Assembly: GCA_017625035.1 (NCBI GenBank)
Contig: JAGALX010000035.1
Location: forward strand, 1 to 51,396
Length of the DNA stretch: 51,396 nucleotides
From: Clostridia bacterium
GTDB taxonomy: Bacteria; Bacillota; Clostridia; TANB77; CAG-508
Reading direction: 5' to 3'
In this document: in pieces, positions 42,205 to 50,769 of the stretch
Position numbering within the stretch: the first letter of the stretch is position 1
Layout of the letters: each line of letters starts with the position of its first letter
Notes under the pieces: generated by a model
What the model saw: the letters and a program-made list of their open reading frames with translations, nothing else
What the model was told of the DNA's origin: nothing
Database searches by the model: none
Program-made: the position numbers and the translations under genes

Positions 42205-43014
42205 ATGAAAGGTATATGGAAAGCAATTGCTTATTTTGTTTTGTATTTTGGAGTAACAATGATTTTACAAATGCTGTTATCCATAGTATTTATGGCAATA
42301 GGTGCAGCGAATGGTCTTAATGAAGAGCCTTTAATCATGGAGTTTGCAAACAATAATATTTTAGGAATGACCGTAATTTCGAGCATACTGACTGTGTTAG
42401 TTCTGTATCTTGTTTTCAAACTTCGTAAAAAACAAGTTAAACAAGAATGGAAGCTTAATCAATTTAAAGTTAAAAATGTTGTTTTTGCATCGATGATAGC
42501 ATTTTCATTCTCATTCTTGTTTGCTTTATGTACATATAACGTATCTATGGAAAACTCACTGATGATATCAAAATCAGTTGATTTTTATAACGAAAGAGTT
42601 CCACTGTTTGGGACTATAATGATGGTGGTTAATTTATTAGTGATAGCTCCTATTGCAGAGGAGATTGCCCTTAGAGGAATTGTTTATACAAGAGTTGAAA
42701 AAACTACAAATGCAGTGACAGCTATTATAGTGAGTTCTATTTTGTTTGGGGTAATGCATGTAATTGCTGGTGGGATTGTACTAGCAATTGGTGCAGCATT
42801 AATGGCATTGGTCTTTGGGTATATATTCTATAAATTCAAGTCATTATGGGTATGTATTATAGCTCATGCTATTGCGAATTTGCCAGATTTTATTCTTTAT
42901 AATAAGCCAGATATTTCGGGTGGTATATTCTGGGGAGTAGTAATATTTTTTGTATGTGTGTTTATTGCAGGTGTGTTTGTTATTCAAAAAACAACTCAAA
43001 ATGATAAAGCATAG
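42205..43014 (+). CDS. CPBP-family intramembrane protease
   Basis: 269 residues from ATG 42205; the AAGGGG site is nine bases upstream. About eight membrane segments. Motifs: 1 APIAEEIALRG (the EExxxR glutamates), 2 LFGVMHV and 3 HAIANLPDF, which together form the metal or catalytic site of Abi/CPBP (Rce1-like) proteins. Bacterial members process or bind peptides and include bacteriocin immunity proteins. Second CPBP protein lies 570 bases downstream. Confidence 0.85.
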   Translation: MKGIWKAIAYFVLYFGVTMILQMLLSIVFMAIGAANGLNEEPLIMEFANNNILGMTVISSILTVLVLYLVFKLRKKQVKQEWKLNQFKVKNVVFASMIAFSFSFLFALCTYNVSMENSLMISKSVDFYNERVPLFGTIMMVVNLLVIAPIAEEIALRGIVYTRVEKTTNAVTAIIVSSILFGVMHVIAGGIVLAIGAALMALVFGYIFYKFKSLWVCIIAHAIANLPDFILYNKPDISGGIFWGVVIFFVCVFIAGVFVIQKTTQNDKA

Positions 43015-43185
43015 TCACACCAAAATTTCAGTTTGCCAGAGCAACAAATTACAATTCATATAAATGTTAAAAGTCTTTGACAAAGTTCCAAAACTATTTG
43101 GTAGACTTATTAAATATGAATTATTGCTAATTTAGGATTTTAGTAAACAAAAAATAAAAGAATAAACATAAAATTTTTATGCGAG

Positions 43186-43506
43186 GTGATAAAAATAAAT
43201 TATTGGTTGATTTGGTTTATTATAATTTTATGTTGTATAATAATACCTAAAAGAAATAAATTGTATTTAGGAATATTAAGAAGAAAAAAGAAAGGATGGA
43301 AAAGAAAAATGCCACAAGAATTAATGAAAGAATTTATAGGAAAAGTATGTACTATTATATTATTTAATGAAGTATTTGGAGAACAAGGAAAAATAGTTGC
43401 AATAGAAGATAATTGGATAAAAGTTGAACAAAAAAACACCGTTCGTATAATAAACGGAGATATGATAAAAGATATATCGATAGCACCAGAAAAATATCAA
43501 AAGTAA
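43186..43506 (+). CDS. Small protein with membrane anchor and DUF6897-like domain
   Basis: 106 residues. A membrane segment (about 5-20), a very basic linker RRKKKGWKRK, then a domain of about 60 residues, FIGKVCTIILFN, GKIVAIEDNWIKVEQ, similar to the small barrel of DUF6897 proteins. The start is uncertain: GTG 43186 overlaps GAGGTG, and a TTG follows at 43204. Function unknown. Confidence 0.55.
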   Translation: MIKINYWLIWFIIILCCIIIPKRNKLYLGILRRKKKGWKRKMPQELMKEFIGKVCTIILFNEVFGEQGKIVAIEDNWIKVEQKNTVRIINGDMIKDISIAPEKYQK

Positions 43507-43585
43507 CATAAATATTATAAAAAAGCATTTTCTATTATTACAGTATTGTTTTGAATGTAAATATGTGAATTATATGGAGGAAAAA

Positions 43586-44215
43586 ATGTATCAAATTAAG
43601 AATAAATCATATGGAATTATAGCAATAATTTATTATTGCATATATTGGCTAGGATTATTTGTTGCTGGAATGTTATATAAAAAAGGATTTCCAATTGGAA
43701 TGAATATTATATATTGCTTGTTATTTATAATAGGTGTTTTGATTGTTTTAATTAAGGACAAGAGTATTTATAATTTAGGATTTAGCAAGGAAAAATTTAA
43801 GGAAAATTTTATAATATCAATTATTATTGTATTAGTTACATTTTTAATTATTTGGATATTTAGCGATTTATCTTTTGATATTTTGTTGTTACAAATGTTA
43901 TATAATCTTTTTTATATAGCAGCTATCGAAGAAATATTATTTAGAGGATTAATTCAAAATTATTTATTTGGATTTAAATTAAATAAATGTGTGATATTTG
44001 TAATTGGTGCTTTATTCTTTTCTTTTATGCATATTCCGTTTCAAATGTTTGTTCACAATAATGTATCTATATCTTATATAATACAATCAGTACCAAATCT
44101 TATTGAAACATTTATATCACATTTTATATTTTGTTTTATTGCATATAAGAGAAAAGATATTATAATACCCATTGCATTACATTACGCCTATAATTTTTTA
44201 GGAGTAATAATATAG
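43586..44215 (+). CDS. CPBP-family intramembrane protease, second copy
   Basis: 209 residues from ATG 43586 behind GGAGG (the earlier GTG would contain that site). About six membrane segments, motif 1 AAIEEILFRG, motif 2 FFSFMHIPF, motif 3 HYAYNFLG. Shorter than the first CPBP and clearly diverged from it. The cluster of two CPBP proteins, a zincin and an ABC/two-component set suggests defence against, or handling of, peptides at the membrane. Confidence 0.83.
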   Translation: MYQIKNKSYGIIAIIYYCIYWLGLFVAGMLYKKGFPIGMNIIYCLLFIIGVLIVLIKDKSIYNLGFSKEKFKENFIISIIIVLVTFLIIWIFSDLSFDILLLQMLYNLFYIAAIEEILFRGLIQNYLFGFKLNKCVIFVIGALFFSFMHIPFQMFVHNNVSISYIIQSVPNLIETFISHFIFCFIAYKRKDIIIPIALHYAYNFLGVII

Positions 44216-44268
44216 TAGCATTAAATAAACGTATGAAAATAATAGTAATTTCTCAGGGGGGGATTAGT

Positions 44269-44958
44269 TTGAATCATAAAAAGAATATAAATTTGATTAT
44301 ATTACTAATTTTGCTTATTGTATTTTGTGTATATAGAATAATTAATTTAAATTTAGTATGGCAGGGAATATCTGTTAGAGATATAAATATGGATTTTAAA
44401 GCAGATATACCCTTAAATGCTGTAAAAATAGAACAACCTGAAACAACATCAGAATTTTTAATGAAAAGTAATATTTTTATTATTCCAATTATGGTAGTTT
44501 TGGGGGCAACAATAGTAATAATTAAAAAGAATACTAAATTAAAATTAGATAAGAAGATATTTAGAAAAGGAATTTTTATAGGCGTTTTATTAGGAATATT
44601 ATGTATAGTAATACACGAGTTTATTCACGCCTTATTTTATCCAAATGGGAGTACAGTAAATATCGGTATAGTATTAAATCCATTTTATGCTTATGTAAGT
44701 TCCTTAGATAGTATAAATAGAAATAGTTTTATACTAATGAGTATTATGCCATTTTTGATTTTAGGAGTAATACCATTTTCTTTATTTATATATTATTTTA
44801 CTAAAAAAACAAAGTTAGCAGGCATATTGTTAGGCTTTTGTATAATGGGATTAGTAGGTGGTACACCTGATTTGTATAATATATATAATATAAGTAAGCA
44901 AGTGCCCAATAATGCTATTATTATAAATTCTGAAAATCTTACTTATTGGTATAAATAG
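44269..44958 (+). CDS. DUF3267 putative zincin metalloprotease, membrane
   Basis: 229 residues from TTG 44269, behind AGGGGGGATT; upstream in-frame ATG lacks a site. Membrane segments at about 10-28, 75-95, 115-135, 165-190 and 195-212. The zinc motif HEFIHALFYP lies in the third (H-E-x-x-H). DUF3267 proteins are predicted membrane peptidases without known substrate. Upstream of the response regulator gene by 53 bases. Confidence 0.8.
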   Translation: MNHKKNINLIILLILLIVFCVYRIINLNLVWQGISVRDINMDFKADIPLNAVKIEQPETTSEFLMKSNIFIIPIMVVLGATIVIIKKNTKLKLDKKIFRKGIFIGVLLGILCIVIHEFIHALFYPNGSTVNIGIVLNPFYAYVSSLDSINRNSFILMSIMPFLILGVIPFSLFIYYFTKKTKLAGILLGFCIMGLVGGTPDLYNIYNISKQVPNNAIIINSENLTYWYK

Positions 44959-45011
44959 TAAAAATAATTATATCAAATAAGACAAATTATATTTTAAAGT
45001 GAGGTGTTTGA

Positions 45012-45680
45012 ATGAAAACTACAATTTTAATAATTGAAGATGATAAAGATATAAATGAAATGCTTACAAAATTATTAACTAATAACAATTTTAATGTAAA
45101 CAATGCCTATTCTGGAACAGAAGGGCTATTAGTTCATAACGATAATGTTAATTTAATACTATTAGATTTAATGTTACCAGGAAAAAACGGAGAAGATATT
45201 ATTAAAGAATTAAAACAAAAAAATAATGTACCTGTAATTGTTATGAGTGCTATTGAAGATGTCAACAAAAAAATAGATTTATTTTCATTGGGTGCAAATG
45301 ATTATATTACAAAACCATTCAACAATGATGAATTAATTGCCAGAATTAAAGTTCAATTAAGAGATAATAATACATTTTCAAATATATTAAAATTTAAAGA
45401 TATAGAATTAAACAAAAACAATTTTTCAGTAAAATGCAATAATAAAGAAATAGCATTTACGAAAAAAGAATTTGAACTATTAAAATTATTAATGGAAAAT
45501 CAAACTCAAACACTTACTAAAAGTATGATTTTCGACTCTATTTGGAACGATGAAAATTCAGCAGATGATAATACTTTAAATGTACATATTAGTAAAATAA
45601 AAAACAAATTAAAAGAATGTAATTCAAATGAAGAATATATAGAAACAGTTTGGAGTATAGGGTATAGATTAAAAAAATAA
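45012..45680 (+). CDS. OmpR-type response regulator
   Basis: 222 residues. Receiver domain with EDDKD, phospho-acceptor Asp in LILLDLMLPG (residue about 52), Ser in VMSAIED and Lys in ITKPFN; winged-helix DNA-binding domain (about 125-220) ending ETVWSIGYRLKK. It forms an operon-type set with an ABC transporter and a histidine kinase in the order RR-ATPase-permease-kinase, known from bacitracin and lantibiotic resistance systems. Confidence 0.92.
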   Translation: MKTTILIIEDDKDINEMLTKLLTNNNFNVNNAYSGTEGLLVHNDNVNLILLDLMLPGKNGEDIIKELKQKNNVPVIVMSAIEDVNKKIDLFSLGANDYITKPFNNDELIARIKVQLRDNNTFSNILKFKDIELNKNNFSVKCNNKEIAFTKKEFELLKLLMENQTQTLTKSMIFDSIWNDENSADDNTLNVHISKIKNKLKECNSNEEYIETVWSIGYRLKK

Positions 45681-45694
45681 AAACTAAGACTTTT

Positions 45695-45738
45695 TTAAGA
45701 ATTGTGTTAAGAGTTATTTAACACTTTTTTTGTATAAT
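45695..45738 (+). promoter_or_regulatory. Terminator and candidate response-regulator site between the regulator and ABC genes
   Basis: A 7-bp stem (45704-45710 with 45718-45724) followed by T7 is an intrinsic terminator. Two TTAAGA hexamers, 45695-45700 and 45707-45712, are spaced 12 bases start to start, the phasing of OmpR-type binding sites, and a TATAAT lies at 45733-45738. The ABC genes may therefore have a separate promoter activated by the regulator. Inference from layout. Confidence 0.5.
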
Positions 45739-45759
45739 TAAATTGTTGGAGGGATAAGA

Positions 45760-46674
45760 ATGAAAGAAATAATTTTAAAAACTAACAATTTAACTAAAAA
45801 GTATAAAGATTTTATTGCCCTTGATAAAATCAATATTGAAATTAATAAAGGGGACATTTATGGTTTAATTGGTAGAAATGGAGCAGGTAAAACAACTTTG
45901 ATGAAGATAATTACTACATTAGCCAATAAAACAAGTGGAGAATTTACATTACTTAATCATAATGATAATGATCTAACCGAAACAAAAAGAAGAATAGGTT
46001 CATTAATTGAAAATCCTGCTTTTTTTCCAAATTTAAGCGCATATGATAATTTAAAATATTATGCAATTCAAAAAGGAATTACTAATTATGAGCAAATTAA
46101 CGAATCATTAAAATTAGTAGGTTTAGATGATGCCAAAAAGAAAAAATTTAAAAATTTTTCTCTTGGTATGAAACAAAGATTAGGGATTGCATTTGCAATA
46201 CTTGATAATCCAGACTTTATCATATTAGATGAGCCAATCAATGGATTAGATCCAATTGGTATTAGTGATTTAAGAGATACTTTTAAAAGATTAAATACAG
46301 AAAGAAATATTACTATTTTAATATCTAGCCATATATTATCAGAATTATATTTATTAGCAACACGCTTCTGCATAATAGAAAAAGGTAAAGTTATTAAAGA
46401 ACTTTCAAAAGAAGAACTAGATATTGAATGTTCAAAATGTATTGTAATTAAAACTGATGATGTGAAAAAGGTATCTATTGTTTTAGAAAAAGAGTTAAAA
46501 ACAACTAATTATAAGGTCGTTGATAAAGAAGAAGTAAGACTTTATGATTATTTGGAAAACATTGAAACAGTTAATAAAACTCTTGTAAAAAATGATGTAA
46601 ATGTTAAACAAATCAATGAAACTGGTATATCATTAGAAGATTACTTTAAATCAGTAATAAAGGAGGCGAAATAG
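45760..46674 (+). CDS. ABC transporter ATPase, BcrA/LanF-type
   Basis: 304 residues. Walker A GRNGAGKTT, Q-loop LIENPAFFPNLSAYDNLKYY, signature FSLGMKQR, Walker B FIILDEPINGLDP, H-loop SSHIL. The Q-loop ENPAFY-like stretch is typical of bacitracin/lantibiotic exporters. The last 80 residues are the family's C-terminal domain. The ATG follows GGAGGG. It powers the permease encoded one base downstream. Confidence 0.9.
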   Translation: MKEIILKTNNLTKKYKDFIALDKINIEINKGDIYGLIGRNGAGKTTLMKIITTLANKTSGEFTLLNHNDNDLTETKRRIGSLIENPAFFPNLSAYDNLKYYAIQKGITNYEQINESLKLVGLDDAKKKKFKNFSLGMKQRLGIAFAILDNPDFIILDEPINGLDPIGISDLRDTFKRLNTERNITILISSHILSELYLLATRFCIIEKGKVIKELSKEELDIECSKCIVIKTDDVKKVSIVLEKELKTTNYKVVDKEEVRLYDYLENIETVNKTLVKNDVNVKQINETGISLEDYFKSVIKEAK

Positions 46675-46675
46675 T

Positions 46676-47383
46676 ATGATTAATATAATCAAATCAGATT
46701 TATATAGAATATTTAAAGGGAAAGCAATATATGTTTTATTAACTATAATTGTATTAATAATATCACCACAAATTATTTTCTTTAAAACAACAGTAGCAGA
46801 AATAATATCAGGAAATAATGATTTGTATTTTGCTTTTATAGTAATAATAGTTTCAGTAATACTTAGTGATTTTTCAAATAGTACTATAAAAAATACTATT
46901 GCTTGTGCAATAACAAAAAAAACATATTACTTTTCCAAATTAATATCATCACTATTTTTGTCAACTTTATTAATAATTTTTTTTAATTGTTTTACTTATT
47001 CAATAAACATAATAGTTAATGGAATAGATTCTTCAATACCGATATTTGAATTTATGAAAATGACAGTTATACAGTTGCCACCATTTTATGGTATAATTAG
47101 TTTACTAATATGTTTAGCATTTATATTTAAAAAGCCATCAATATTTAATGCTATTTCAATATCATATCCAGTTATATTAGAAATAATTATTAATATAATA
47201 TCTATGAAATTTAAAGTTAATGTAGAATGGTATTATAAATATCAATTTATTTATTCATTGGAAAATTTAATAAACAAACCAACAAATAAATATATTATGA
47301 GCTGTGCTGTACTTGGCATTGCATATATTATAGTATTTAATATAATTGGTTATTATTCATTTAAAAAAGCAGAAATAAAATAG
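46676..47383 (+). CDS. ABC-2-type permease of the same transporter
   Basis: 235 residues with about six membrane segments: 15-35, 55-75, 92-118, 130-155, 160-180 and 210-230. INIIKSDLYRIFKGKAIY is the usual N-terminal helix of LanE/BcrB-type permeases. It overlaps no gene but begins two bases after the ATPase stop and shares a strong AGGAGG site. Confidence 0.85.
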   Translation: MINIIKSDLYRIFKGKAIYVLLTIIVLIISPQIIFFKTTVAEIISGNNDLYFAFIVIIVSVILSDFSNSTIKNTIACAITKKTYYFSKLISSLFLSTLLIIFFNCFTYSINIIVNGIDSSIPIFEFMKMTVIQLPPFYGIISLLICLAFIFKKPSIFNAISISYPVILEIIINIISMKFKVNVEWYYKYQFIYSLENLINKPTNKYIMSCAVLGIAYIIVFNIIGYYSFKKAEIK

Positions 47384-47404
47384 AAGAAAGGATAAGTGAT
47401 AAGT

Positions 47405-48289
47405 ATGGAGTTTATTATAATTATTTTAATTGTTATTATAATCATATTACTCACTTATCTTTTTTTATACCATAATGAATTAAAAAATATTTCCAAAGAA
47501 ATTGATTATATAAAAAACATGGATAGTAATACTTTAATACATTCCAAATACAATTTAAAAAATATAAATAATCTTATACAAAAAATAAATAATTTAGTAA
47601 CAGAATCAAAGGATATTAAAACAGATTATAGTAATAAAAATAAAGCCTTAATGAAGATGATGACAAATATTTCTCATGATTTAAGAACACCACTAACATC
47701 GGCATTAGGATATATTGATATTATCTTAAAATCTGATATGAGTGAAGAAGAAAAGAAAAAAGATTTAATAACAATTGAAAAAAGGTTAAAAAGACTGGAA
47801 GAATTAATAAGTTCATTCTTTGAATTTTCAAAGATTATAACAACTAATAAAACTCCAGAATTAGAAAAGGTAAATTTAAATTCTGTTTTGGAAGAAAGTA
47901 TTATTTTTTTCTATAATGATTATAAAAAGAGCAACAGAGAGATATTATTAGAATGTGAGCAAAGAAAAATTATTATAAATTCTAATAGAATGTTATTAAC
48001 TAGAATTTTTGAAAATTTAATAGGTAATGCATACAAGCATAGTAATAGTGATTTAAATATAAAAGTAGAAATAAAAGATAGAATAAAAATAGTTTTCGGT
48101 AATGAATTATTAAATAATGATATAGATATTGATAGAATTTTTGATGAATTTTATACAGTTGATATATCAAGAACAAAACAGGGAACAGGTTTAGGTTTAG
48201 CAATAGCAAAAGAATTTACTAAACAATTAGGCGGTAATATATATGCTGAAAAAAATGAAGAAATATTAAAAATTATTATAGAAATATAA
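47405..48289 (+). CDS. Sensor histidine kinase, short intramembrane-sensing type
   Basis: 294 residues from ATG 47405; a GTG at 47396 is the alternative, and the AAAGGA site is too near one and too far from the other. One N-terminal membrane segment (about 1-20) with almost no outside loop, then HisKA NISHDLRTPLTSALGYI (phospho-accepting His), N box NLIGNAYKHS and G box GTGLGLAIAKEF. Such kinases often sense drugs through their ABC partner. Cognate partner: the regulator at 45012. Confidence 0.88.
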   Translation: MEFIIIILIVIIIILLTYLFLYHNELKNISKEIDYIKNMDSNTLIHSKYNLKNINNLIQKINNLVTESKDIKTDYSNKNKALMKMMTNISHDLRTPLTSALGYIDIILKSDMSEEEKKKDLITIEKRLKRLEELISSFFEFSKIITTNKTPELEKVNLNSVLEESIIFFYNDYKKSNREILLECEQRKIIINSNRMLLTRIFENLIGNAYKHSNSDLNIKVEIKDRIKIVFGNELLNNDIDIDRIFDEFYTVDISRTKQGTGLGLAIAKEFTKQLGGNIYAEKNEEILKIIIEI

Positions 48290-48360
48290 AGAAAATATGC
48301 TTATATGTTTTGTAATATATAAGTATTGCGAAATACAATAGTAGTAGATAAAAGTAAAGA

Positions 48361-48397
48361 AGAAAGCGTTTGAAAAGAGTCAAATACTTTCTTTTTT
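48361..48397 (+). terminator. Terminator after the kinase gene
   Basis: AGAAAGCGTTTGA pairs with TCAAATACTTTCT (one mismatch), followed by a T run to 48397. The rest of 48290-48570 shows no gene. Confidence 0.8.
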
Positions 48398-48570
48398 CAT
48401 TTAAAAAATTATTTTCTGAACATCTGCTTGATTCATTGATAATTGCTTTATGATATGATAAAATACAATCAAAGTAGCTTCAGAATTAAAAACAAACTAA
48501 AAATATTATAAATAATAAATGAAATTCTATTATCCAAAGCTACATAATAAAATGAAAGGAATAATAAAAA

Positions 48571-49161
48571 ATGAAATCACTTTTTTTTGCAACCAGAAGT
48601 AAAAATAAAATCGAAAATATGGAATACAGATTACAAGGTTTAGATATAAAATTAATAACGCCATATGATATAAATATAGATTTAGATATAAACGAAAACG
48701 GAAAAACAGTAACAGAAAACGCATTATTAAAAGCCAAAGCATATTACGAAAAAACAAATATACCAACTATAGCAGGAGATTCTGCTCTATTTGTAGAAAA
48801 ATTTAATAAACAACCAGGATTATTTGTAAAAAGAGTAAATGGAAAAGAGCTAGATGATGACGAATTGGAAAATTATTATATTCAAGAGCTTAAAAAAGTT
48901 GGTGGACAAAGTACAGCATTCTATATTACAGGATTAGCATTTATAAAAGATAATAAAGAGCATGTACAAGAAATAAAAGAAAAAAGCTTTATTTTTAAAG
49001 CTGATAGATACAAAGGTAAAAAAAGTAATGATCCATTAGGTCGATTAGAATATGATGAAAATATTAATAAATATTTTTGTGAGATGAATGAAAATGACAA
49101 AAAAGAAAGAAATTCATATTTTGATAAAGGATGTGTTAGGTTTATATTAAATAATATTTAA
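48571..49161 (+). CDS. HAM1/RdgB-like non-canonical purine NTP pyrophosphatase
   Basis: 196 residues. FFATRSKNKIENMEYRL at the N-terminus, TENALLKAKAYYEKTNIPTI, AGDSALFVE and the C-terminal acidic strand match the HAM1 family, which hydrolyses ITP/XTP to the monophosphate and protects DNA from deaminated bases. The end is more diverged than in housekeeping RdgB (the usual SHR and GRGGFGYD stretches are not seen), so it may be a paralog with a different substrate. The ATG follows AAAGGAA. Confidence 0.75.
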   Translation: MKSLFFATRSKNKIENMEYRLQGLDIKLITPYDINIDLDINENGKTVTENALLKAKAYYEKTNIPTIAGDSALFVEKFNKQPGLFVKRVNGKELDDDELENYYIQELKKVGGQSTAFYITGLAFIKDNKEHVQEIKEKSFIFKADRYKGKKSNDPLGRLEYDENINKYFCEMNENDKKERNSYFDKGCVRFILNNI

Positions 49162-49185
49162 ATTAATAAAAAAGGAGTTGTAATT

Positions 49186-50283
49186 ATGAATTTTGAAAAA
49201 TTAAAAGAAAAAATAAATAATCTTAATTGCGAATCTACAGAAGAATTAAAAAATTTTGAAGAAAATATAGATATAACATTAGATGATTTTAATAATTTAG
49301 TTGAAGATATATTTAGTGATAAAATTGAAGAATTAGATTTAAACAAAATCCCATATGTTATTGATGAACTATATCAATCTAATGACCAGATTAAATTTAT
49401 GTTATGCTGCATATTAATAGAAGCAACTTGTTTTGATTTACCATTCATAACTAATTTAGAAGATTATCCTTTATTTAAGGAAAAATACGAAACTTTAAAA
49501 AATACTTTAGTTACAGTTTATGAAGCTGTTGACAATTGTGTTGCAAATTGTATGGCTTTAATAATTTTAAATAATGATCCAACCTTCGAATTATTAGATC
49601 AAGAACAAAAAGAAATATTAATTAATGCTACTAATCGTAAATTACAAGATATAATTAATTATTTAAAAAATTCAGAAAACATTGATAATACTGTTTATCA
49701 GGATTTAGAACTTATTATTGATTTAGCAAGTTACATGAATGATAGAAAAATCAATAAACAAATAGAAGAACTTAGTTCTTTACCTCTAGATTTTTCTTGT
49801 AGTTTATTTATAGCTAAATATAAATTAATTAATAACATATCTATTAAATCAGAAGAAATAGAAAAATTAATACAAGATAAAAAAGAAATAGATAGAGTAG
49901 TTTCTGTTTTTGAAAAAAATGGAGGTAATAACTTATTAGCAAAAATGGAAATAAAACAAGAAGAAATAGCAAAATCTGCAATGATTAATTGGTTAGAATA
50001 TCCAACAGAATTAGGCGAAGAACCTGATGATATCGAATTATTAGGAACTTTAGATTTAAATGGTGAAATTGTTTATATTTATAAATTCAAAAGTCATATT
50101 TTCGATGATAAAGGTTATATGATTGGTATATCTGGAGGTTATGAAAGAGATAAAATTACATCTATGACAACAGGACTAACTTTTTCAAAGTTTGAAACAT
50201 TAGAAAATGATTTTATGAAACAAGGAAAAGAATTAGTAGAATTTATTAATGAATATTGGAAAAGGGTTGCAAGTGAACAATAA
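49186..50283 (+). CDS. Unrecognised 365-residue protein
   Basis: Soluble, acidic, mostly helical for the first 250 residues, with Cys-rich MLCCILIEATCF and NCVANCMAL helices near residues 75 and 125. The last ~95 residues form a strand-rich domain: NWLEYPTELGEEPDDIELLG, IYKFKSHIFDDKGYMIGISG and GYERDKITSMTTGLTFSKF. No family recognised. It starts behind AAAGGAG, 24 bases after the HAM1 gene, and is likely in its operon. The C-terminal domain resembles the small effector-response domain type attached to some toxin-immunity proteins, but that is only an impression. Confidence 0.6.
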   Translation: MNFEKLKEKINNLNCESTEELKNFEENIDITLDDFNNLVEDIFSDKIEELDLNKIPYVIDELYQSNDQIKFMLCCILIEATCFDLPFITNLEDYPLFKEKYETLKNTLVTVYEAVDNCVANCMALIILNNDPTFELLDQEQKEILINATNRKLQDIINYLKNSENIDNTVYQDLELIIDLASYMNDRKINKQIEELSSLPLDFSCSLFIAKYKLINNISIKSEEIEKLIQDKKEIDRVVSVFEKNGGNNLLAKMEIKQEEIAKSAMINWLEYPTELGEEPDDIELLGTLDLNGEIVYIYKFKSHIFDDKGYMIGISGGYERDKITSMTTGLTFSKFETLENDFMKQGKELVEFINEYWKRVASEQ

Positions 50284-50398
50284 TTATTTTTAAATATATG
50301 TCAATTAAGTATGTTAAAAATGAAAATAGTAAAAGAAAATTAAATTACGAATTTGATTTTAAACAAGATAAAACATCATAAAAATTTAAGTGAAATAA

Positions 50399-50439
50399 AA
50401 ATAAAAGTTAATTTTTACAAAATTAACTTTTATTTTTTT
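50399..50439 (+). terminator. Terminator after the 365-residue gene
   Basis: A 16-bp perfect stem (50399-50414 with 50420-50435) followed by T residues. Confidence 0.8.
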
Positions 50440-50713
50440 GAAAACTTGTACAACAGGGGAAGAAGTAAAATATTAAAATATACAGATGTAATTTAAAATA
50501 AAATATTATAAGAAAACGCAAGTAACATAAACAGTCGACGCCACAGAGATTATTTTTCTATTATGTTAATATTTGTGCCATAAATTACATATATACCACC
50601 AAAAAAACAAAGTAAATAAGTATAAAGCAGATATTTACAAAAAAACATTGTAGTTATTGTACCCAGTAAAAAAATACTGTAAACATAAATAAATTTTCCT
50701 GATAAATTTCACC
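50440..50713. other. Intergenic stretch with a second copy of a dispersed repeat
   Basis: No gene. Positions 50517-50575 resemble 14112-14168 (ACATAAACAGT, GACGC/AACGC, AGATTATTTT, TTATGT). The remainder is AT-rich without a clear structure. Confidence 0.4.
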
Positions 50714-50742
50714 TTGCTATTTATTTAAATACATAGTAAAAT
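50714..50742 (+). promoter_or_regulatory. Promoter of the terminal AAA-ATPase gene
   Basis: TTGCTA at 50714-50719, 17-base spacer, TAAAAT at 50737-50742. The AAAGGAG site follows at about 50753-50759. Confidence 0.65.
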
Positions 50743-50769
50743 ATACAAAGTAAAAGGAGAGTGGTAATA

